Source: Muscardinus avellanarius
Lineage: Eukaryota > Chordata > Mammalia > Rodentia > Gliridae
Assembly (NCBI GenBank): GCA_963383645.1
Contig: OY726559.1
Coordinates: 115,548,441 to 115,612,440 of the forward strand
Length of the DNA: 64,000 bases
Direction of reading: 5' to 3'
Shown: one piece after another, positions 1-12,147 of the stretch
How the letters are laid out: every line of letters begins with the position of its first letter
Position numbering within the stretch: the stretch's first letter is position 1
The notes under the pieces: model-generated
Database searches by the model: none
The model's input: only the letters and a program-made list of their open reading frames with translations
What the model was told of the DNA's origin: nothing
Translations under genes and position numbers: made by a program

Positions 1-166
1 TGTTTACCAAGGCTGGCGTTTGGCCAAGCTCTTGGAGTCCTGGGCTGTGTCTCACTCAGAGTTTTTCCTCCACAAACACTAATGAGCTATTTATTTTTTT
101 TTTAATTTTGTGGTACTCTCTTTCTTTCTTTTCCTTCCTTCCTTCACTTCTTTGTTTCTTTCTTTC

Positions 167-405
167 TATTTGGAAATAGGGTCTCACTAAGTCGCTAGAG
201 CCTCACTAAGTAGCTGAGGTTGGCTTTGAACCTGTGAGATCCTCTTGTCTCAGCCTCCCAAGCGTCGGGATTACAAGCGTGCGCCACCATGCCCAGCTAT
301 TCTTTATTTTAGAACAGGGTCTCACCAAGTAGCTGAGGCTGGCCGAGAACCTGTGATCCTCCTGTCTCACCCTCCCAAGTCCTGGGATTACAGGCGTGGG
401 CCACC
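167..405 (-). mobile_element. Two adjacent B1-dID fragments
   Basis: B1 parts only (167-298 and 299-405), both antisense. A CTTT/CCTT tract replaces the dID of the first. Confidence 0.75.
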
Positions 406-967
406 AAGTGTGCTGTCCTCTGAATGGCGAGGTGACGAAGCTTTGCCAGGAGCTGAAACACTGGAAGGGAAGCGGGGGTAGGAAGGTGGGGCCGAAGGAA
501 CCATGGGGCAGGCTGCTCCAACTGGTGCTGGTCTAGGCTGAGCCGGCAAAGCATAGGCCTGGCTCCTGCGGCAGGTGGGGGAGATGGGCGAGGGGTTAGG
601 GAGAGACACCCTTTGCATCATCAAGAGATTGTTAGGACATGGTAGGGGCCAAGGCTCCACCCTGGATAGTACCCCAACCCTGTCTAGGATGGGTTTGTGG
701 GGAAGATCTAGCTACTAATTCTGTCGGCGTGATCATTTCTCTGAAGCACATTGACAGAATTGGAAAGTGATCTAGAAGCACCCTGACATGTTTACTCAGT
801 CGGATAGGGGACACCGGCGGCAGAGAACCCACCTACCTTGGTGACGGTCATTCCTCATCTTGCCCAAGGTCAAGAGAAGGCAGGTACATGGCACCGGAAC
901 TCGCCACGGGGAGAAAGCAGTGGGAGTTCCCCGGCCAAGGGGACTTCGTTTATTTTTATTATTTTTA

Positions 968-1029
968 TGGTACTGGAGATTGAACCCAGAAGCATTTTAC
1001 CTCTGAGCCACATCCTCAGGCCCCCTTTT

Positions 1030-1072
<43 letters not shown>

Positions 1073-1397
1073 TTTTGGTATTGGGGATGGAACCCAGGGG
1101 CCTTCTACATCTGAGCTATACCCCCAGCCCTATTTTTTTATTCTTTATTTGGAAACAGGTTCTCACTGAGTTGCGAAGGGCCTCACTAAGTAGCTGAGGC
1201 CATATGTGAACCGCGATCCTCCTGTCCCAGCCTCCCAAATGCTGAGATGACAAGCGTGTGCCACCACGTCCGGCTTAGCCCTATATTATTTGAAACGGGA
1301 TCTCACTAAGTTGCTGAGGCTGGCCTTGAACCTGCAATCCTCCTGTCTCCACCTCCTAAGCACTGGCATTATAGTTGTGTGCCACCACACCTGGCTT
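968..1397 (-). mobile_element. Nested B1-dID SINEs
   Basis: An outer element (968-1025 and 1276-1397) is split at its linker by a complete type A copy (1077-1275) with a (TTTA)n tail at 1030-1075. Confidence 0.85.
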
Positions 1398-1562
1398 CCA
1401 TTGCATCCTATTGGTCTATTTCATTAAGCCAATCTCTTGGTGTTTTATTTTTCTTTTCGCTCAGTATTTTGGCTACCATAGTTATTACAATAAATCTTAA
1501 CTTCTAGTTCTATAAATCTTCCAATTTCTTTTCTTTTTTGTGATTGTCTTGGGTATTCCCCC
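1398..1562 (-). mobile_element. LINE-1 antisense fragment
   Basis: TATTGGTCTATTTCATTAAG and TTTTGGCTACCATAGTTATT are complements of L1 ORF2 sequence. Short and degraded. Confidence 0.5.
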
Positions 1563-1573
1563 TCCCCCACACT

Positions 1574-1951
1574 CTGGTACTGGGGATTAAACCCAGGGGC
1601 GTCCTACCCTCTGAGATATACCCCCCTCAGACCTTTTTATTCTTTTGTTTTGAAACAGTCTGGTTAAATTGCTGAGAGTCACAACATTTCTGAGGCTGTC
1701 CTTGAAGCTACAATCCTCCTGTCTCAGCCTCCCAACTGCTAGTCCTTTATTTTTTTCCAGAACTGATTGAGTACAGGTGTATTCTACCTCCTAGCTATGC
1801 TCCTAGCCCTATTTTTAATTCTATATTATGAAACAGGGTCTCACTGAGTTGCAAAGGGCCTCACTAAATATCTGAGTGAGGCCATGAATCCTCCTGTCTC
1901 AGCCTCCCAAGTGCTGCAATTGATTACAAGCGTGGGCCACCATGCCTGGCT
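1574..1951 (-). mobile_element. Two degraded B1-dID copies
   Basis: 1574-1741 and 1757-1951, old, with scattered indels. Confidence 0.7.
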
Positions 1952-1970
1952 TCCAAGTGCTATTCTTAAC

Positions 1971-1972
<2 letters not shown>

Positions 1973-2015
<43 letters not shown>

Positions 2016-2212
2016 TGCTGGGGGTGGAACCCAGGGGCCTTCTACCTCCAGGCTATACTCCCAGACCTATTTTGTACTTTATTTGGAAACAGGGTCACTA
2101 AGTTGCTGAGAGCCTCACTGAGTAGCTAAGTGCTGGATTTGAACCTGTGCGATCCTCCTGTCTCAGCCTCCCAAGTGCTGGGATTGCAAGCATGTGCCAC
2201 CATGCCCGGCTC
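1973..2212 (-). mobile_element. B1-dID with (TG)n tail
   Basis: Type B-like SINE 2013-2212. The microsatellite 1973-2014 takes the place of its A-tail. Confidence 0.85.
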
Positions 2213-2243
2213 TATTCTTAACTTTTACTTTCCAACATACATT

Positions 2244-2560
2244 TCAGAATTGATAGGCCGGGTCCCTCCCTTCCCCCACAGGACCCCACAGCGGGGACAG
2301 GAGGTATAACCCCAGAAGCCAGAAGCGAGAGATCCCGAGATGCCAGGCATCACGAAACTCCAAGCATCGTGAGACAGGCTCCAGGCAGCGCGAGACTCTG
2401 GATGTCGTGAGAGAATTGGAATTCCACACTGCTAGCCTCACCCCACACCCCCCACTTTAAATATCGGGGTACTTCCGCTCCCCCATGCGACTCTGCTGAC
2501 ATGTGGCTCATCGGTCCCTCTCCCACAGTCGGCAGACCTCACCTGCAGGCACCGGTTGCT
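2244..2560 (-). repeat. CpG-rich interspersed element, decayed copy
   Basis: Homologous in inverted orientation to 34095-34380. It shares flanking blocks (GAGCCACA.GT, CTTCTGGCTT, TATCAAT) and a run of TCTCGCGA-like units, most of which have lost a CpG. The family is unidentified; the organisation suggests an LTR or CpG-rich promoter repeat. Confidence 0.6.
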
Positions 2561-3051
2561 TAAAAGCAGCTTTGGATGACTAGGCTGGTGTTTAGCTCCT
2601 TTGTGACCTGCTCAATTTCAATGTTCCAAGAATGAGCGCGTCCATTTCTACAGGTGCATTCCCAATAGCATTTGGGTCTGGATCTGCGCTGAATCTCTGT
2701 TACCGTTGGGAGTATGGAGTCTTCCGGTCCATGGAATGCCAAATCCCTTATTTAAAATCATCTAGTGAACTGGGCTCACTAAATGAGTGAATGCAATCCC
2801 AGCATTCCATCTCCGGTACTGGAAAAAAAAAATCATTTAGTGGCTTTCCATCCCACCCAGAGTAAACTCCAAATTTGCAAAAGCCTCAGACCTCTCAGAC
2901 CAAATCTCCGCTCTTCAGCCTTTTTTTTCTGCCCTTGGAGCTGCCAGGGCGGCTCTTTTCTGTAACTGCCAGGCTCTTTCTCTGGCCTGCCCATGGCTGC
3001 CTCCCTATTATCCAGAGGCAGGGTGACAGAAGGATTAAGAACAGGCACCTA

Positions 3052-3285
3052 AACTGGGCGTGGTGGCGCTTGCTTGTCATCCCAGCATTTGGGAGGCTGA
3101 GACAGGACGATCGTGGTTCACAGACGGCCTCAGCTACTTAGTGAGGCCCTTTGCAACTCAGTGAGACCCTGTTTCAAAATAAATAATAAAAAATAGGGCT
3201 GGGGGTGTAGATTGGAGGTGGAATGCCCCTGGGTTCCATCCCCAGCACCGCAAAATAAAATAAAACAAAACAAAACAAAAAAACA
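3052..3285 (+). mobile_element. B1-dID type A, sense
   Basis: Full length from CTGGGCGTGGTGGCG to CCCCAGCACCGC with an AAAAC tail. A second truncated dID/linker piece follows at 3390-3459. Confidence 0.85.
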
Positions 3286-3456
3286 GGCAGCACTGTTTTA
3301 CCAGCCGAGTCACTGAGCTAGTTCCTACTCCTCTGCTTCCTTGTCAGTGACTGCTAGGAACCAGGCAGGGACAGTGTCCTGGGGGCTGAGCACTTGCGAG
3401 GCACTGAGATGAACCCCCAGCATCACTGCCTTGTTTCAAAATAAAGAATAAAAAAT

Positions 3457-3488
3457 AGGTCTCAGAGGAGAGGAGGTAAACAGAGGCA
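3457..3488 (+). repeat. Left arm of perfect 32-bp inverted repeat
   Basis: The sequence beginning AGGTCTCAGAGG is the exact reverse complement of 3843-3874. It starts exactly where the linker of a truncated SINE ends. Confidence 0.9.
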
Positions 3489-3842
3489 GCCCTGGGCGGC
3501 TCAGGGCCAAGTGGGGGTGGACTTCCTCAGGCTGCCAGAAGGGCTGTCCCCGTTGCCTCCTGGGATCTTGGACGCGCCGAGGGGCTGATCCCAGGAATTG
3601 GTCTCCACAATCAGAGAGACCTGGAGTCTGGGGCATCCTGTGTCACCAACTCGCTCTGGTCTTGGGCTTTGGTGTGGGTGGGGATGAGGATACGCGGTGA
3701 AAGGAAGTCGCCCTCTCTGTCTTTGCCCTTCATTCTAATGATTAACCTATAGTCAGGATGTAAAGAAAATGAAGGCCTTTAGCATTGAAAGCCTTAGAGC
3801 CAATTGAAGCCTTTAGCCCTAAAAATAAGTAGAGGCCATCAG

Positions 3843-3874
3843 TGCCTCTGTTTACCTCCTCTCCTCTGAGACCT
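3843..3874 (-). repeat. Right arm of perfect 32-bp inverted repeat
   Basis: TGCCTCTGTTTACC...GAGACCT, complementary to the left arm across a 354-bp spacer. Confidence 0.9.
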
Positions 3875-3984
3875 GGCCTGGGCGTAGGAAAGGTAAACCG
3901 TGTGCTGCTTTAACGCACCCATAGTTGATGAGCAACCAATACTGCCCAACACAGTAGAGGTGAAATCCAGGTAGATTATTGTTA

Positions 3985-4195
3985 TTATTTTTTTGTGGTG
4001 CTGGAGATTGAACCCAGGGCCATTCTAACTCTGAGCTACACCCCCAGCCCTATTTTTTATTCTTTATTTTGAAACAGGGTCTCACCGAGTTGCAAAGGGC
4101 CTTGTAAGTAGCTGAGGCTGTCCGCGAACCCGTGATCCTCCTGTCTCAGCCTCCCGGATGCCGGGATTACAAGTGTGTGCCACCACGCCCGGCCT
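3985..4195 (-). mobile_element. B1-dID type A
   Basis: Complete, from GGTGCTGGAGATTGAACCC to CACCACGCCCGGCC. Confidence 0.85.
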
Positions 4196-4560
4196 ATGTA
4201 GATTATTGATTCCTGCACTTAGTAAGTGCACTGTCTGGAGGCAGAGGCACCACCTGGCTAAGAAACAAGTTATTAGCTCACTGCCTTGGTAACGCTGATG
4301 AGATACCCATACAAAATCTCCTCAAGGGCTGGGGTCCCACAAGGGGGAGAGTTCCACTTCCGGGCTCTCCGGCCTGTGTGCCAGCATGCTGCTTTTTCTC
4401 CTCTCTTTCTATTTCCTCCTCATTTTGTAATAAAGATTTGTTAAAGCTGCACCAAGCTGCTTATTAGTGTTAATTTTCCTGTTCAACAAACTGCCGTTGA
4501 ATACGGAAAAGAGCCCACGGCACCATTTACAACCGTGACATTTGGTACCAAGCCTGTGCT
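4196..4560 (+). mobile_element. Possible LTR fragment
   Basis: Unique to this spot in the window. It has a pyrimidine-rich stretch, then AATAAAGATTTGTTAAAGC near 4428. The organisation is LTR 3'-end-like but the family is not recognised. Confidence 0.25.
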
Positions 4561-4579
4561 TCTTTCTCCTATTTCCATT

Positions 4580-4770
4580 TCATACTGAGGATAGGACCCA
4601 TGGACATTCTAGCACTTGGGCTAGATCCCTAGCCATTTTTATTTATTTATTTTTTTATTTCAAAACAAGGTTTTGAAACTAAGTTACCACAAACTGGCCT
4701 CCAACTTGCCATCCTCCGGTCTCAGCCTCCCACCTACTGGGATTACAAGTGTCCACCGTCATGCCCGGGT
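4580..4770 (-). mobile_element. Old B1-dID
   Basis: Divergent copy with a TTTA expansion in the linker. Confidence 0.65.
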
Positions 4771-4905
4771 TATCTATCATTCTTGTTATTTTGGTCCTGA
4801 GGAGAGAGCTCAGGGCCATGTGCCCGCATGCCCTCTACCACCCAGCTATGCATCTCTGTATCAGAGGGATGCAGAACCGGGTCTCTGGTTCAGTTTCTTG
4901 TCCTT

Positions 4906-4921
4906 TGGCGCCCCCTTCTGG
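4906..4921 (-). promoter_or_regulatory. CTCF-like motif, left flank
   Basis: The minus strand reads CCAGAAGGGGGCGCCA. One core position is off consensus. Confidence 0.3.
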
Positions 4922-5312
4922 GATGTTCGCTCAGCAGCGGACGCAGCGCTTTCTGGGTGGGGAAGGGAGAGGCCGCGCTGAGCTGAACGGAGCTGTCACT
5001 CGAGGGCCCCGGGCCGGTGTCTGCATGGGGGCTGAGCCTACAGGTCTGGCCCCTCTGGAGCGGAATCGTTTCCATATTGCAGCCAGTTATTTCCCGATGA
5101 ACAAAGCTGGTCCGACTACTGCTTTCACCTCCCACCAATCAGATTATCAGATTATCCAACTCATTAGAAGCCATCCCTAGCCTAAATGCTGCTTCTACAG
5201 AACTCTTTTTCTTCTTTTCTTTTCTCTTATCGTATTGTACTGTGGATTGGACTCACAGGTGTCCCAGCACGAAGCTGCACTGTGAGCCCTATTTTTTTTT
5301 TTTTTTTTTTTT

Positions 5313-5987
5313 TGCGGTACTGGGGATGGAACCCAGGGGTATTGCACCTCTGAGTTACACCCCCAGTCCTATTTCGTACTCATTTTTAATTTTTTTATTT
5401 GTATATTTTAGGTTTTATTTTTATGGTACTAGGATGGAACCCAGGGGCATTCTACCTTTGGGCTACACTCCCCAGCCCTATATATTCTTCCTTCCTTCCT
5501 TCCTTCCTTCCTTCCTTCCTTCCTTCCTTTTTTTGGTGGTATTGGGGTTCCTGGAAACTCTTCTACCTCTGGGCTACACTCCCAGAACTTTTTTTTTTAT
5601 ACTTTTCTTATTTGGAAACAGGGTCTCTTAAGCCAGCACGGCTGGCTTTGAACCTGCGCGATCCTCCTGTCTCCACCTCCCAAGCTCAGGGATTGCAAGC
5701 GTGTATCACCATGCCCGGCCTTTTTATTCTTTATTTTGAAACAGGGTCTCACTGAGTTGCAGAGGGCTTCACTAAGTAGCTGAGGCTGTCCTCGAACCGT
5801 GATCCTCCAGTCTCTATCTCCCGAATGCTGGGATTACAAGTGTGCGGCACCACGCCCGCTGTCAGCCCTATTTTTAATTTTGAAATAGGGTCTTGCTAAG
5901 TTGCTGAGGCTGACCTCCAACCTGCGACCCTCCTGTCTCTGCCTCCCTAGTACTGGGAATACAGGCATGCGCCACCGTGTCCAGCCA
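5313..5987 (-). mobile_element. Multi-level nest of B1-dID SINEs
   Basis: dID heads at 5313 and 5417, a type C copy at 5533-5720 with a (TTCC)n tail (5485-5529), then two B1 remainders at 5721-5858 and 5861-5987. Confidence 0.8.
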
Positions 5988-6032
5988 GCCTTGTCTAACA
6001 GTTTTTTTCTTTTCTTTTCTTTTGTTCTTTTT

Positions 6033-6440
6033 GAGGCTCTTGGAATTGAACCCAGGGGCATTCTACCTCCAAGCTACACCCACAGCCCTATTTTTTATTC
6101 TTTATTTTGAAACAGGGTCGCACTAAGTTGCCGAGGGCCTTACTAAGTACCTGAGGCTCCCAAGTTCTGGGATTACAAGCGTGCACCCCCATGCCTGGCT
6201 TCAGGCTGAATTTTAATAAAATACAGGGTGATGGCCGGGCGTGGTGGCACGCGCTTGTAATCCCCGTGCTTGGGAGGCGGAGACAGGAGGATCGTGCTGG
6301 TTCGGAGCCAGACTCGCTGGCTTAAGAGACCCTGTTTCCACATAAAAAAGTAAAAAATAGGTCTGGAAGTGTAGCCCATGGGAGTGTAGCCCGGAGGTAG
6401 AAGGGCTTCCAGGAACCCCAGTACCACCAAAAAAAAAACC
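6033..6440. mobile_element. Two B1-dID copies facing each other
   Basis: An antisense copy (6033-6199) is followed by a sense type C copy (6234-6440). Confidence 0.8.
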
Positions 6441-6544
6441 AAACAAACAAACAAACAAAAAACAGGGCGATGGACCCCGGCGTTACTCCTTTCTGAGCTA
6501 CTTGTGACTCAGTGGTCCCTGACCCCTCCCATCTGGGTGTTTCT

Positions 6545-6599
<55 letters not shown>

Positions 6600-6619
6600 A
6601 TCTATCTACCTATCTATCT
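6545..6619. repeat. (TATC)n microsatellite
   Basis: About 15 tetranucleotide units, with a TACC interruption near the end. Confidence 0.9.
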
Positions 6620-6804
6620 CCCCCTCTGTCCCAAATCTCCTGGAGCTGAGGCAGAATCCCTTGGAGGAGGGCAGGGTCTCCTCTGTCTTTCGGTCCTGCT
6701 GGGGCACATCTTGGTGTGTTATCCTTTCTGAAAATGAGTCTGGGAGCTGGTGCCTGAGTTTATTGCAATAGAAATAAACGATGGATTAAATTTAATTAGT
6801 TAAG

Positions 6805-7185
6805 CCAGGCGTGGTAGGGCACGCTTTTAATCCCAGCATTCTGGAGGCTGAGACAGGAGGATCGCAGTTCATGGACAGCCTCAGCTTCTTAGTGAGGCCC
6901 TCTGCAACTCAGTGAGACCCTGTTTCAAAATAAAAAGAATAAAAAATAGGCTGGGGTATAGCTTGGAGGTAGAATGCCCCGGGGTTCTATCCCTAGTACC
7001 ACAAAAATTAATTAATTTAGTGATACTGGAGAAAGAACCCAGGGTGCTGGACCACTGAGCTACATCCCTAGCCCTTTTTATTTTGAGACAGGGTCTTGCT
7101 AAGGTGCTGAAGCTGCCCTTGTATCTGTGATCCTCCTGTCTCAGCCTCCCAGGCACCTGGATTACAGGTGTGTGCCATGGTGCTA
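6805..7185. mobile_element. B1-dID sense then antisense
   Basis: Sense type A 6805-7010, then an older antisense copy 7018-7185. Confidence 0.8.
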
Positions 7186-7238
7186 GAGAAAATGATGGTT
7201 TTCTTTCTTTCTTTCTTTCTTTTTTTTTTTTTTTTTTT

Positions 7239-7301
7239 GAAAAACTAGGAATTGAACCCAGGGGCATTCTACCTCTGAGCTACACCCCAACACTATTTTT
7301 T

Positions 7302-7342
<41 letters not shown>

Positions 7343-7685
7343 ACTGGGGATGGAACCCAAACGCTTTCTACCTCCGGGCTATACTCCCAGACCTATTTTA
7401 TACTTTATTTGGAAACAGGGTCTCACTAAGTTGCTGAGAGCCTCACTAAAAATAGCTGAGGCTGGCCTCGAACCTGCGCTATCCTCCTGTCTCAGTCTCC
7501 CAAGCGCTGGGATTATAAGTATGTGCCACCATACCCGGATATTTTTATTCTTTATTTTTTTGAAACAGAGTCTCACTAAGTTGCAGGGGGGCTTACTAAG
7601 TAGCTGAGGCTGGCTGTGAACCCGCGACCCTCCTGTCTCAACCTCCTAAGCACTGGGCATACAAACGTGCTCCACCACACCCCGC
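7239..7685 (-). mobile_element. Nested B1-dID, type B inside type A
   Basis: Outer type A (7239-7300 and 7542-7685). The inner type B copy (7341-7541) has a (TTG)n tail at 7303-7341. ATTTTTATT flanks the insertion as a target duplication. Confidence 0.85.
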
Positions 7686-8369
7686 TGAGACAATGGATTT
7701 TAGAAGGACCTGGTTGCATTCCCTCTGGGCCTCGCCCTACATCTGCACCATAGTTGTGTTTTGCAATCGGTGCCCCTGCACTGACCCTAACCTGGCCCAG
7801 TGCCAGCCTGAGGTACACTTAGCAGGTGACTAGGAAGAGATACAGGAAGAGACCTGCAAGACGGGACCCTGGTGACCGCCCAGGACCTCTCCTCCCTCCC
7901 CAGGGCCCCCATCACATCTTGGTCTTGGATGGAGACAGGAGCCCGGGTGATTCGGACCTCTCTTGCTGCCAGTCTCACCGGTGAAGTCTCGGGTCCCATG
8001 GGCCTCCTTGTCCCCTTGGGCCCCTTCCTGGGGATTTCTCCATCAATTCTGCCCTCTTTGTATTTCCTCCGTTTAGGGAAGTGGCGGGGTTCTGCCGGTT
8101 GGGACACATACCTGGTTCCTTGCTGTAAACATCGCCAGGTTCCGCTCCGCTGGTTGCCCCATGCCCGTCAGTATGATTACGGATTCCGCCTTTCTCTCAA
8201 CTCGCTTACCCAATTCTTGGCCCACATCTCCCTTGAGGTCAGCTCAGCCCGGCCTCTGTCTATCTGGGGGAGTGTGAGTGTGTGTGAGTGTGTGTGTGTC
8301 GAGGGTGAGGACCCGTTACTCCACTGGTCAGGAAGCTGTCCCTCATGACTGCCTTCGGTCTACCCCACC

Positions 8370-8530
8370 CCCTGGACCCGGGGAAGGACCTTGGGTAACT
8401 CCCCGCGCCTCAGTTTCCCCATCTGTCAGATAAGGATAATTGTATCTGTAAGGCCCACCTTGTGAGTTTGGTGGGAGTATCAGATGAGCCAGTGAATGTA
8501 AACACACTCTGAACATATGATGTGCTGCTC
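8370..8530 (+). repeat. MIR-like fragment
   Basis: Contains CTCAGTTTCCCCATCTGTCA in the typical MIR context. Confidence 0.5.
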
Positions 8531-8603
8531 TGAGGCAGGGCGTTGTGCGTGTAGGGCATAGTTCTGTGCCAGGTCTGTGGTAGAAAGGGCCCTGTTTTCC
8601 TTG

Positions 8604-8605
8604 GT

Positions 8606-8645
<40 letters not shown>

Positions 8646-9024
8646 CCAAACCCCAGGGCATTCTATCTCTGAGCCATACCTCCAGCCCTTTCTAAAAGTT
8701 TTTTGTTTTTTTTAAACTTTGAAACAGGGTCACACTAAGTAGCTGAGGCTGGCCTCGAACCTCCTGTCTCAGCCTCTCAAGTACTGGTATGTGCCACCAC
8801 ATTGGGCTTGATTTACTTTTTTGTTAATGTGGTACTGGGGGTGGAACCCAGGAGCATTTTACCTCTGAGCTGCACCCCCAGGACTATTTTATATTTTATT
8901 TGAAAACAGGGTCTCCTTAAGTTGCTGAGAGCCTAAGTAGCTGAGGCTGGCTTCAAATCTGCATGATTCTCCTGTCTCAGCCTCCCAAGTACTGAGGTCA
9001 CAAACGTGAGCCACCATGCCCGGC
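8604..9024 (-). mobile_element. Two B1-dID copies with (GT)n tail
   Basis: 8642-8808, preceded by (GT)n at 8604-8644, and 8830-9024. Confidence 0.8.
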
Positions 9025-9588
9025 TCTGATTTAGTTCTTGTCAAAGGAGTTGGACTGTGTTTGGTGCTGGGTGCACACCCTGCCCTCTTTCAAAAACAAT
9101 TTAAGGCGGCTGAGTGTAATAAAGGGAATTTCTGTAGATTAAGAGAAAGGCTAAAGGTTTGATATAACATGCATTTATTCCCCCAATAAATATGAGTACC
9201 TTGCAGGTGGCAGGCCCTACGGGCGTGGAAATAAATGTGGTTTCTCTTCTGGAGGGGCACCTGCTTCCGAAGAAAAGATAGGCAAGGAAGAGGGGGATGG
9301 TGATACAGTGGGGCCCAGGCCGCAGGGGGTAGGGGGCACGGAGGCCAGATGCTGACCTGTGCGGGGTTGAGAGGAAGAACCAGAACTGGGCGCTGTCACC
9401 AGGTGGAGGTGGTCCAGGCTGGGACAGTTGACCTGCACAGTCAGCGCTGAGCTGTTATTTTGCAACAGTTTGAAGGATTGATATGGCTGGTGCTATGGTA
9501 CATAGCAGGTGCCATGCTGGTCCTGGGAAGCAAGCTCGGATCTGGGGCAGTGAGCCGGACTCCCACAAGAGGTTCTCAGCACTATACG

Positions 9589-9590
<2 letters not shown>

Positions 9591-9626
<36 letters not shown>

Positions 9627-10187
9627 TGTTATTGGGGGTTGAACCCAGGAAGCTTCTACCTCTGAGCTATAAGCCCCAGCCTTATTTTATTTGTATTTTA
9701 AAACAGGGTCTCATTAGATTGATGAAAGGCTCACTAGTTGCTGAGGCTGGCCTTGAACCTGTGATCCTCCTGTCTCAGCCTCCCAAGTGCTGGGATTAGA
9801 AGTGTGAGCCACCACGCCTGGCGCATTTTAAAATTTTTGAAACAGGGTCTTGCTAAGTTGCGGAGGGTCTCAATAAATTGCTGAGGCTGGCCTTGGACCT
9901 GTGATCCTCCTGTTTCAGCCTCTCAAATATAAAAATCACAGATGTGTGCCGCCACGCCTACCTTGTAAACTTTTTTTTTTTTTTCGGTGGTACTGGGGGT
10001 GGAACCCAGGGGCTTCCTACCTCCGGGCTACACTCTCAGACCTATTTTATATTTTATCTGGAAACAGGGTCTCACTACGTTGCTGAGAGCCTCACTAAGT
10101 AGCTGAGGCTGGCTTTAAACCTATGCGATCCTCCTGTCTCAGCCTCCCAAGCGCGGGGATTACAAGCGTGCACCACCACACCCGGCT
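9591..10187 (-). mobile_element. Cluster of antisense B1-dID copies
   Basis: (GT)n 9591-9625 plus a SINE at 9625-9823, a B1 remainder at 9824-9962, and type B at 9985-10187. Confidence 0.8.
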
Positions 10188-10278
10188 CACCTTGTAAACT
10201 TTTTATTAAAACATAATGTACATTAAGAAAAGTGCATAGGTCATAAATAGTTTGCATCTATCATTAATCTTTTTTCTT

Positions 10279-10850
10279 TGCAGTACTGGGAATGGAACCC
10301 AGGGGCATTCTACTTCCAAGCTGCACCCCCAGTCCTCTTTCTTATTCTTTATTTTGAAACAGGGTCTCACCGAGTTGCAAAGGGCCTTAATAAGTAGGAG
10401 CTGAGGCTGTCTTCACGATCCTCCTGTCTCAGCCTCCCCAATGTTCATTAATCTTTATATGGTAGAATTCTTATTTTAGGTGGAAGCATTTAAGATTTTT
10501 TAAAAAATTAGCCAGGTGTGGTGGCGCACACTTGTAATCCCAGTATTTGAGAGGCTGAGACAGGAGGATCTCAGATTTGTGGCCAGCCTCATCTACTTAG
10601 TGAGGCTTCTGAAACTTAAAAAATAAGGCTGGGGGTGTAGCTCAGAGGTAGAATGCCCCTGAGTTTAATCCTCAGTACTGGAAAAAAAAATTTCATAATC
10701 CCACTACTTGGGAGGGGGAGGCAAGAGGATTGTAGTTTTGAGGTCAACCTCAGCAACTTGACGAGACCTTGTCTCAAAATGAAATAAAAAGGGCCAGCAA
10801 GCAGCTGAGTGGTAGAATGTTCCTGGGTTCAAACCTTAGTATATCACATA
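10279..10850. mobile_element. Three B1-dID copies
   Basis: Antisense 10279-10440, sense 10508-10690, and sense divergent 10692-10849. Confidence 0.75.
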
Positions 10851-10914
10851 AAAAATTTAATTGTGGTAAAACATATATAACATTTAAATTTACCCTCTTT
10901 ACCATTTTTTTTTT

Positions 10915-11116
10915 TGTAGTACTGGGAATGGAACCCAGGGGCATTTTACCTTCAAGCTACACCCCCAGCCCTATTTTTTAATTCTTTATTTTGCAACAGG
11001 GTCTCACTGAGTTGCAAAGGGCTTCACTAAGCAGCTGAGGCTGGCCATGAACCATGATCCTCCTGTCTCAGCCTCCCAAATGCTGGGGTCACAAGTGTGC
11101 ACCACCACACCCAGTT
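10915..11116 (-). mobile_element. B1-dID type A
   Basis: Complete copy ending at CACCACACCCAG. Confidence 0.85.
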
Positions 11117-11940
11117 CCTGTTTACCATTTTAAAGTGTACATTTCAGTAGTGTTACGTACCTTCACACTGTTGTAAAAACAATCCCCAGCGCTCTGTTCC
11201 TCTCGCCAAACAGAAACTATACACTCATGAAACAACAACTGTCCGCTTCCCCTCCTCTCAGCCCCTGGCACGGCCACTCTGCTTCCTGCCCCTTTGAATT
11301 CAACGATTGTAATGACCTCATACAAGTGGGGTCATAGGGAGCTGCTTGGCTGACTTTGCTTCCCATCACCTCAGTGCCCCCTTCCACTCAGTACCGCGTG
11401 TTAGAGCCTCCTTCCCAAGTCTAAGTGACATCCCGCTGTCTCTGCACAGCACGCTCTGTTCACCCGTCGCTGGCCATGGATGCTTGGATTGCTTCCCTTT
11501 TGCCACTGTGAATAATGCTGCTATGGACAACCCTGCTGTCCACTCTCTTGGCTAGACACCCAACAAGCGGGATTACTAGGATTGTGTAGTCCTCATTTTT
11601 TTTTTTTTTTGGCGGTACTGGGGATGGAACCCAGGGGCATCTACCTTCAAGCTACACCCCCAGCCCTATTTTTTATTATTTCTTTAGAAACAGGGCCTCA
11701 CTGAATTGCAAAGGGCCTCACTAAGTAGCTGAGGCTGTCTGCGAACCGTGATCCTCCTGTCTCAGCCTCCCAAGTGCTGGGATTACAAGTGTGTACCCCC
11801 ATGCCCGGCTAGTAGTTCTTCTTATTCGGTGCCTATCTTTTGGAGGAATCACCATAATTGTGTGAAATGCCTGCACCATTTTTCGTTCCCACTAACACTG
11901 CACAAGGCTTCCATTTTGCCAATACTTGTCATTTTTTATT
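11117..11940 (-). mobile_element. LINE-1 3' UTR antisense, split by a SINE
   Basis: TTTTAAAGTGTACATTTCAG, GTGAATAATGCTGCTATGGA and CTGCACCATTTTTCGTTCCC occur in antisense L1 order. A type A SINE interrupts at about 11595-11810. Confidence 0.7.
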
Positions 11941-12140
11941 TTTTGGCGGTACTGGGGATGGAACCCAGGGGCCTTCTACCTCCAAGCTACACTCTCAGCC
12001 CTATTTTTTCTTATTTATTTTTTGAAACAGTCTTACTGAGTTGTGGAGGGCCTCACTAACTAGCTGAGACTGTCCTGGAACCGTGACCCTTTTGTCTCAG
12101 CCTCCCAAGTGTTGGGATTACAAGAATGTACCACCACGCC
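11595..12140 (-). mobile_element. Two B1-dID type A copies within old L1
   Basis: 11595-11810 and 11945-12140. L1 sequence (11811-11940) separates them. Confidence 0.85.
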
Positions 12141-12147
12141 AAGATCA

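Noticed and set aside
1081..1200. Recurrent peptide like [16 protein letters not shown] in many frames
   Set aside because: It is the antisense translation of the dID part of the SINE, repeated throughout the window; not a protein family.
1973..2014. Possible CRISPR-like or regulatory periodicity in GT, TTTA, TTTC and CA tracts
   Set aside because: They are simple microsatellites, mostly grown from SINE tails or linkers.
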